Origin: Dryas octopetala
Taxonomy: Eukaryota > Streptophyta > Magnoliopsida > Rosales > Rosaceae
Reading direction: 5' to 3'
Length of the DNA: 64,000 nucleotides
Assembly (NCBI GenBank): GCA_963921425.1
Contig: OY992836.1
Coordinates: 6,339,825-6,403,824, forward strand
Positions 60,243-64,000 of this stretch are shown piece after piece; the stretch's first letter is position 1; every line of letters starts with the position of its first letter. The notes beneath the pieces are model-generated. The model had not been told where the DNA came from, searched no databases, and was given only the letters and a program-made list of their open reading frames with translations. The position numbers and the translations under genes were made by a program.

Positions 60243-62059
60243 TAGGGGTGGGCATAATAACCGACGCACCGAAAAACCGAACCAAACTCACCGTAAAAAA
60301 ACCGAAAAAAAACCGAGTTGACCGAAAAGTCAACACCGTAAGAGAAAACCGAACCAAACCGTATATGGACGGTTTCGGTTTTGGTTTTATGCTCATTTAA
60401 CCCGAACCAAACCGAACCAAACCGAATAATTTTTAAAAAATATAATTACATATTTTTATGCACATTTTGTCATTTTATACATTTTTGTTCACATTTTATA
60501 CATTTTTATACACATTTTATACATTTTTATTTTAGACCCTAAAATATATTTTATATAACCCTATGAGTTTAATATTATATATATAATAATGTTTTAGTAT
60601 ATAATTTTAGTTATATCTTATATAATAGAATTAGTGTATTATATTTCTATATACTCTATAGTCTATATAATAATGTTTTATGCATATAGAGTTATATATA
60701 AACTTAGTATATAACTATATAGTTAGTAACTTAGTATATAGTTGTATACATACTACAATAGTTATATATAACTATATAAGTAATCTATAATTATAGTAGT
60801 ATACTAGTATATACTATAGTAGTATATAGTTATATATATACTATACTAATTACTCTATAGTATTTACATACTTATATATAATCTTATATATAGTTATAAC
60901 TTATAACCCAAATTTGCCCAAATCCCAAATGAAATCTCAATCTTCCCAAACCCCAAACGAAACCCCAAATAAAATAAATTAAAAAAACCAAACAAATAGA
61001 CCAACAAATAGATTATATAATATATATAGTTACAAATTATAATCTTATATTAGATATAACTTATAACTTATAACCCCAATTTGCCAAAACTCCAAATGAA
61101 ACCCCTACTACCCAAATCCCAAACGAAACCCCAATCTCCCCAAATCCCAAACGAAATGCCAAATAAAATAAATTAAAAAAACCAAACAAATAGACTAACA
61201 AATAGATTATATAATATATATAGTTACAGATTATAATCTTATATTAGATATAACCCCAATTTGCCAAAACTCCAAATGAAACCCCAATCTATCCAAACCC
61301 CAAATGAAACCCCAAATAACTAAAACAGAAAAAATAAAAAAAACCAAACAAATAGAGTAATGCATAAATACTGTAATAGACCAAAAACAAAAAGAACAAA
61401 TTAAAAATCACAAAATCACTTAGAAATCACTTAGAAATCACTCATCACTCATCAGACAGTGGCATACCTAAATTAAACTAATTAAATAATTAATAGTGTA
61501 AAGTCTGTAATATTAGAATAGAGTCAATAGAGTCAATACTCAATAAGTCAATAGACCAAAAACAAAAATAAAAAATGACAAAATCAGTAAATCACATATT
61601 CATTCAGACATTCACTCTCCAACCAAAAAAAAAGAAGACATTCACTCATCAAGTGATTCAAGTCATCAGACAAACCTAAAGAAATTAAGAAAGCAGGTTC
61701 TTAACTTTGTTTGGTTGGCTTGTAATGCCTAAAGAAATTAAGAAAGCATGTTCTTAACTTTGTTTGGTTGTAGACTTGTAGTTATTTTTGTTGTTGTAGT
61801 AAACTAGTAACTTTTAAGTGTTAAGCAGGTTGTATTTGTTTTAACTTTTAAGTAGGTTCTTAACTTTGTTTTAAGTAGGATGTATTTATTTTAAAACCGT
61901 GCATGCACCGAACCAAACCGTCTTTGCAATGGTTTGGTTTGGTTTGGTTTTTCTCTAATTTGTTCGGTTTACAACACCGAACCACACCGAGAAAAAATTT
62001 ATGGCGCGGTGCATGGTTCTCGGGGTGAAGTGAGCCGAACCACACCGTGCCCACCCCTA
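60243..62059. mobile_element. hAT element, 1.8 kb, exact 8-bp target duplication
   Basis: Ends TAGGGGTGGGCA and, inverted, TAGGGGTGGGCA. CTCGCACC at 60235-60242 and 62060-62067. Subterminal regions are rich in ACCGAACCAAACC motifs on both sides (60270-60420, 61900-62045), as expected for hAT transposase binding. The interior is very AT-rich with tandem repeats; no transposase. Confidence 0.93.
60900..61360. repeat. Tandem repeat (~175 bp, 2.5 copies) inside the hAT element
   Basis: Each copy has TTTGCC.AAA.(T/C)CCAAATGAAA, an AAATAAAATAAATTAAAAAA run and ACCAAACAAATAGA. Copies begin near 60912, 61081 and 61260. Confidence 0.8.
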
Positions 62060-62250
62060 CTCGCACCGCTTCAAGAGAGTCACCTTCCAGTTGGACGTGG
62101 TAGAACCCACCATCTACTGCTAGCCGAAGCCCATGTAAGATGGCTTGGAGCTCCACCGATGTAGAATCCAAACAGCCCGGAAACGAAGCAGACGCACCTG
62201 CCATGAAATCACCATCAGAATTTCGGATAACATTTGTATCATATCATATG

Positions 62251-63456
62251 TTTTCATTTTATTGTAATGTTGTAGCTCCATCAATTCCAAAATTAATTAA
62301 ACTGTTAAAAGCTAACATGGGGTCCATTAACTCAATTAATCTGCAAAAAATCTCCTACACCATGGAATGGTATACCTGGTCGCATGAATAACCCTGTCAA
62401 CGATGAAGCTCGTATGAGTGAATGTTCTTTTATTGTAATGACAGTAATGAAAAACAATTACTGTTTTACAAAGACAATTTTAACCTTACTTAAAATATTG
62501 CAAAATCCTCTCCTAATTTAGGACCTGATCATCTCCTTTTAATAAGCCATCTCTTTCCTTCCTCTAATCTTAATCTCAACCCTTCAACCTTATAAATTTA
62601 ATTCGATGAACAAAAGCATATTTTGAAAGAAAAAAGAGAAAAAAATCCTTATTCCTGTTCTTCTTTATCTTAATTTTCAATGACATAATAATTAAGTTTC
62701 TAGCAGATTTCCTCTAACATCCAAATAGCCTTTCAGTCATTATATCTTCATGAATCCATTGATAAGAACACCAATTAGCATTCCAGTCATTTTTTCTCCC
62801 TGGATCTATTGATGAGATGATAATCAGATGGATTAGTGGAAGAAGGTCGCCTCCACTCTATGTCTGGACTATGGAGTCCTGATTGGTCTGCTAAACACAT
62901 GAGTACTCAAAATCATGGTCACGTTTCTATTGGGTCTATGGAAGAAAATCAAATTTTTAGGGGTCTGAAAAAGAAAATCATTCTCAATCTCTAATTCTTT
63001 ATCATTTGATTTAGTAAACTCTAATCTATAATCATTCATTAGGTAATAATGATAAACCATAAAGTTTTGTAGATGAAGTTGGAGAAAGAGATGTTTTTTA
63101 CGTAAACATGCTATACATCTCTTTATTAATTCATTTGAATTAAATTTAGATTGGGCAAAATAGTCATTTAATATTAATGATATTAATTTAACGTGACATA
63201 AATAGTGACTTGAAAAGGGAGTTTCTGTTAATAATAGAGCATGCATACATATTACATACTAAGCAGACATAAATCAGTACACAAGCATAAATTACAGACA
63301 AGCTAACAAGCAGCCTTACATACAATTAGTTGTTTTGCAGTACGGATTTTATATATAAACATTCAAACTTCAAAGGTGAATATAAACATATTCGTTGAGT
63401 ATGGCTCTGTAAATTCAAGTTTGTGAGAGAATCCCAATTGTTTTGATTTTGAATCA
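62251..63456. other. Spacer below kinase copy D
   Basis: Contains DNA absent from units A and B (62068-62730), then the shared stretch with CACATGAGTACTCAAAATC (near 62896) and the probable kinase 3' UTR. No gene seen. Confidence 0.6.
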
Positions 63457-64000
63457 TCAGCGACCACCTGAGAGGAGTGAAGACTCTGGAACATATAATG
63501 ACATTGTAACATATGATGACATTGTAAAGTCATCTAAACCTTCATGGCGTGCAAACGCTAACCCACTGGCAGAGAGCCCAAGCAGTGACAACTCCGGCAG
63601 AACAATATCACCCTCCAAATACTGCACAACTTGGCGCATGCTTGGCCTGGCTGTAGGCTCTGAATGTGAGCACAACAGCCCAAGCTTCAACACCAACTTC
63701 ACCTCCTCATCTACAAACTCTGTGCCCATATTTGGATCTCTTGCCTCAAGAATGTCACTTCTTTTCCAACAAGAAAAAACCCAATCAACCAAAATCACAT
63801 CCTGATGTGGGCCTTGTCTCTGTATTGGTCTTCTTCCACAGGCAACTTCAAGCAAAAAGGCCCCAAAAGCAAACACATCTGTGTTGGTTGTGGCCTTGCC
63901 TGATCTTAAGTGCTCAGGTGCTAGATAGCCAAGTGTTCCAACTATGTGAGTGGTTTGAGGGTCTGTTCCATGGTCATATAGCCTTGCAAGTCCAAAATCT
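63457..64000 (-). CDS. LECRK: L-type lectin receptor kinase, copy D, C-terminal part (edge-truncated)
   Basis: Open from the right edge (first full codon at 63999, reading DFGLARLYDHGTDPQ) to the stop at 63457, about 181 residues covering DFG, the APE segment, the C-lobe and the tail. The match to copy C is closest around GTLGYLAPEHLRSGK and GPHQDV; the tail LAFARH..VPESS matches copy B. An 18-bp direct duplication (63482-63499 and 63500-63517) adds six residues before VPESS. No break was seen in the visible part. Confidence 0.92.
   Translation of the reverse strand, partial: DFGLARLYDHGTDPQTTHIVGTLGYLAPEHLRSGKATTNTDVFAFGAFLLEVACGRRPIQRQGPHQDVILVDWVFSCWKRSDILEARDPNMGTEFVDEEVKLVLKLGLLCSHSEPTARPSMRQVVQYLEGDIVLPELSLLGLSASGLAFARHEGLDDFTMSSYVTMSLYVPESSLLSGGR

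Larger units (their letters stand above)
59963..62250 (-). mobile_element. LINE 3' end with RNase H domain, split by an hAT element
   Basis: Poly-A tail is the T run 59963-59987. Upstream on the minus strand, 62060-62250 gives IRNSDGDFMAGA, STSVELQAILHGLRLA and VQLEGDSLEAVR, the first half of a plant RVT_3 RNase H fold. The second half (VCD.., IRNLIALLSSFSIAYV) lies at 60070-60242. Reading past the hAT insertion and one target copy, the domain is in frame. 5' end not found; reverse transcriptase absent. Confidence 0.8.
57218..64000. repeat. Segmental duplication unit D, cut by the window edge
   Basis: Starts in fibrillin intron 5 sequence like A and C, carries both MITEs, exons 6-7, spacer, the longest LINE copy and the 3' part of kinase copy D. 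It lacks the copia, the Mutator-like element and the 37578 hAT-like element. Confidence 0.85.

Noticed and set aside
60073..60396. 107-codon minus-strand frame
   Set aside because: Chimera of hAT terminus and LINE RNase H end, not a gene.
1..64000. CRISPR arrays, bacterial operons, rRNA or tRNA genes
   Set aside because: None seen; sequence is plant nuclear in every respect, and the regular repeats present are transposon or microsatellite repeats.

Overview
The window is nuclear DNA of a flowering plant, most likely a woody eudicot. A Rosaceae-like source is only a guess. Support comes from GT-AG introns, an H3K27 monomethyltransferase of the ATXR5/ATXR6 type, a plastid fibrillin gene, a tandem array of clade IV-like L-type lectin receptor kinases, and many plant-type transposons (Ty3/gypsy, Ty1/copia, LINE, hAT-like, Mutator-like). 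Non-coding DNA is AT-rich. The gypsy element at the left edge is clearly more GC-rich.

Layout. Positions 1-3743 hold the 5' part of a minus-strand Ty3/gypsy element: LTR, primer-binding site and an uninterrupted gag-protease frame that runs off the left edge. Positions 3744-8371 are intergenic, with a three-copy tandem repeat carrying two nested TIR elements. An ATXR5-like gene (+, six exons) lies at 8372-12983. Positions 13-19 kb are repeat-rich spacer. A fibrillin/PAP gene (+, seven exons, best match FBN5 type) lies at 19168-21874.

From about 20.6 kb to the right edge the window is a tandem segmental duplication of four units (A-D). The founding unit begins inside intron 5 of the fibrillin gene and carries its last two exons, a spacer, a LINE 3' end and one intronless lectin receptor kinase gene on the minus strand. 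Kinase genes are at 24917-26905 (A), 30327-32312 (B), 50893-52881 (C) and 63457 to beyond 64000 (D, cut by the edge). Units C and D still carry orphan copies of fibrillin exons 6-7. Unit C is inflated by a 6.2 kb copia element with a CAGCG target duplication, a 3.8 kb Mutator-like element that itself holds a foldback element, and an hAT-like element. Because the units are near-identical, several insertions have their empty site inside this same window, so target duplications and the order of events can be read directly.

The three housekeeping or signalling gene types (chromatin, plastid, cell-surface receptor) do not form a pathway together. The functional story is local expansion of a receptor kinase. 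Copies differ mainly in the extracellular lectin domain, and the pattern of shared differences suggests exchange between paralogs.
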